Below are positions 5,559-6,607 of a DNA stretch of 6,607 nt, piece after piece. A program made the translations under genes and the position numbers. The number at the start of each line of letters is the position of its first letter. Position 1 is the first letter of the stretch. The notes beneath the pieces are model-generated. The model was given only the letters and a program-made list of their open reading frames with translations. It was not told where the DNA came from and did not search any database. The stretch comes from Candidatus Mcinerneyibacteriota bacterium (GTDB lineage Bacteria > AUK180 > JAQVHJ01), in NCBI GenBank assembly GCA_030630935.1, contig DAOVMD010000175.1, forward strand, positions 1-6,607, read 5' to 3'.

Positions 5559-6437
5559 ATTTTCGACCCTCTCTGTTAAATACCATTTTATTCTACCTAT
5601 TCGAATTGTTTTCCGAAAGAAAGTAGAATTTGTATGCCATTTACCTTTCTTATCAAGACAGCCGGGAATAGTTTTATCAATTGACTGGAAGATCTCAGTT
5701 GAAGTTGTTATTCCTAAAAAGGCCTTATTAAAACCTAACTTAACGCTGAAGAGAAATCCTTCCTTTTGGAAATACTCCTTTGACTTCTCATCAAGATGAA
5801 AACTGAGGATATGAGCTCTTTCAGAATTCACCATATCAAAATCACTTTTCTTTAAAAACATTTTTATGATCTGTGAATTGCTCTGTTCAACATAATCAAT
5901 CATAGTAGGTAATAGGGTTTCTCTACCATACCTTTGTTTTTTTGCAAAATACGAATATTGCGTCAAGGTAGTATGTCTTTCAAGTTTATACCGATAACTA
6001 TCTGTTGTATACTTAACTGGAAGTTTCCTCGTAATATTTATAAATAACTCCTCAAGTTCATTCCAGATCTCCTTCGCTACAAAATAAGCACCAAAAACTG
6101 AAACGATTGATTCAATTGAAATAAGGCTTGCAGGTTTAATTCTCCAGAAAACAAGTACAATAATTATTCCGACCATAATTCCAAAGACTTGATTGAAACT
6201 CTTTATAATCTTTCTATATGCTGATTTCTTTGATAATAATAAGTCATTCACATACTCTTCATAAGGATTAAAAGAAATATTATTCGAATCAATTTCTCTG
6301 CTGTAAGGATAGAGAACAAGGTGACAATCAATACTCGAGTACTTTTTCAATGTTGGAATATTACATAACTCCACATCATAAATCTGGGGATATTCTGAAT
6401 TTTGTTTTATGTCAATTATATTTTCCGGTATTTTCAT
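5541..6437 (-). CDS. two-transmembrane-segment protein of unknown family
   Basis: I do not recognise this 298-residue protein. Residues 1-80 are soluble and rich in Ile, Asn and Tyr. Two hydrophobic segments, about 84-99 and 104-121, form a tight hairpin with a short KPAS turn, which would place both ends on the same, probably cytoplasmic, side. An acidic amphipathic stretch (KEIWNELEELF, 122-132) follows. Residues 140-298 are a basic, mixed alpha/beta soluble region with no motif I can assign. There is no signal peptide. The ATG at 6437 is the only good start, since an in-frame stop (TAG) lies shortly upstream and the next Met is inside the first membrane segment. No Shine-Dalgarno sequence precedes it, and the promoter at 6447-6476 would leave a leader of only about 3 bases. 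The last six residues and the stop codon are encoded by an intergenic repeat copy, so the original C-terminus may have differed. It is coding in appearance, function unknown. Confidence 0.75.
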   Translation of the reverse strand: MKIPENIIDIKQNSEYPQIYDVELCNIPTLKKYSSIDCHLVLYPYSREIDSNNISFNPYEEYVNDLLLSKKSAYRKIIKSFNQVFGIMVGIIIVLVFWRIKPASLISIESIVSVFGAYFVAKEIWNELEELFINITRKLPVKYTTDSYRYKLERHTTLTQYSYFAKKQRYGRETLLPTMIDYVEQSNSQIIKMFLKKSDFDMVNSERAHILSFHLDEKSKEYFQKEGFLFSVKLGFNKAFLGITTSTEIFQSIDKTIPGCLDKKGKWHTNSTFFRKTIRIGRIKWYLTERVENVQVLL

Positions 6438-6446
6438 AACATCTAT

Positions 6447-6476
6447 AATATAACATAAAACCTAATTTAAAGTCAA
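6447..6476 (-). promoter_or_regulatory. extended -10 promoter next to a start codon
   Basis: On the minus strand, TTGACT (6476-6471) and TATATT (6452-6447) are 18 bases apart, each matching five of six consensus bases, and TGT directly before the -10 gives an extended -10 (TGN) motif. The expected transcript start is near 6440, while the ATG begins at 6437. Confidence 0.65.
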
Positions 6477-6490
6477 GAAAATAATGAATA

Positions 6491-6575
6491 AAACTTGGGA
6501 CATCCTGTAAATGTGATAAGTAACATTATATATAAAACATTCTTTTGTCTCCAAAGAAATGTGTTTCCCAAATTT
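6491..6575. repeat. short inverted repeat at the window edge
   Basis: AAACTTGGGA (6491-6500) and TCCCAAATTT (6566-6575) are inverted copies matching at 9 of 10 bases. A second near-pairing, TTGGGACA with TTGTCTCCAA at 6545-6554, lies inside. Nothing coding is seen from 6438 to the end. It may be part of a repeat or element end that continues outside the window. Confidence 0.3.
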
Positions 6576-6607
6576 ATCAAGGGTGTTCCATTAATCACTC
6601 ATTACAA

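Overview
This is an AT-rich bacterial chromosome segment with five protein-coding genes that I consider real, separated by long, repeat-rich intergenic stretches. The gene set points to a didermic (Gram-negative-type) bacterium. It has an RlpA-type septal lipoprotein with a SPOR domain, a secreted OmpA-like peptidoglycan-binding protein, and a large secreted beta-propeller protein whose C-terminus is a FlgD-Ig/type IX-like domain carrying a YPNPW motif. Such C-terminal domains are common in Bacteroidota-related groups and in candidate phyla such as Elusimicrobia, WOR-3 or Cloacimonadota. The exact phylum cannot be fixed from this window. Promoters, Shine-Dalgarno sites and a terminator all follow the standard bacterial sigma70/intrinsic pattern.

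Layout. Positions 1-424 are non-coding and hold a 31-bp-arm inverted repeat, copy 1 of an approximately 80-bp dispersed repeat, a 3 x 9-bp tandem repeat and a small hairpin ahead of rlpA. rlpA (425-1060, +) is followed by about 330 bases of mosaic repeats (hairpins, element A, two 38-bp tandem units). A perfect-consensus sigma70 promoter (1388-1416) then drives the OmpA-family gene (1451-2200, +; start revised from an upstream GTG). A UUCG-loop terminator (2231-2259) ends it. The convergent 668-residue propeller protein (2344-4350, -) has its own promoter at 4495-4523. A 577-base non-coding stretch follows, holding a 17-bp palindrome, a hairpin and copy 2 of the 80-bp repeat. Next come a HIT-family hydrolase (4928-5347, -), repeat element B, and a two-transmembrane-segment protein of unknown family (5541-6437, -). 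That last gene has a promoter so close to the ATG that its mRNA may be leaderless. The last 170 bases hold an inverted repeat that may be the edge of another element.

How the genes relate. The first three genes share a cell-envelope theme: septal glycan processing, peptidoglycan anchoring and secretion to the surface. Each appears to be transcribed on its own, so no operon is indicated. The HIT protein is a housekeeping nucleotide hydrolase. No defence island, CRISPR array, tRNA, rRNA or intact insertion sequence was seen. The most unusual content is a set of recurring intergenic repeat modules rearranged in different orders at separate sites, with competing stem-loops and one case where a repeat supplies the 3' end of a coding sequence.
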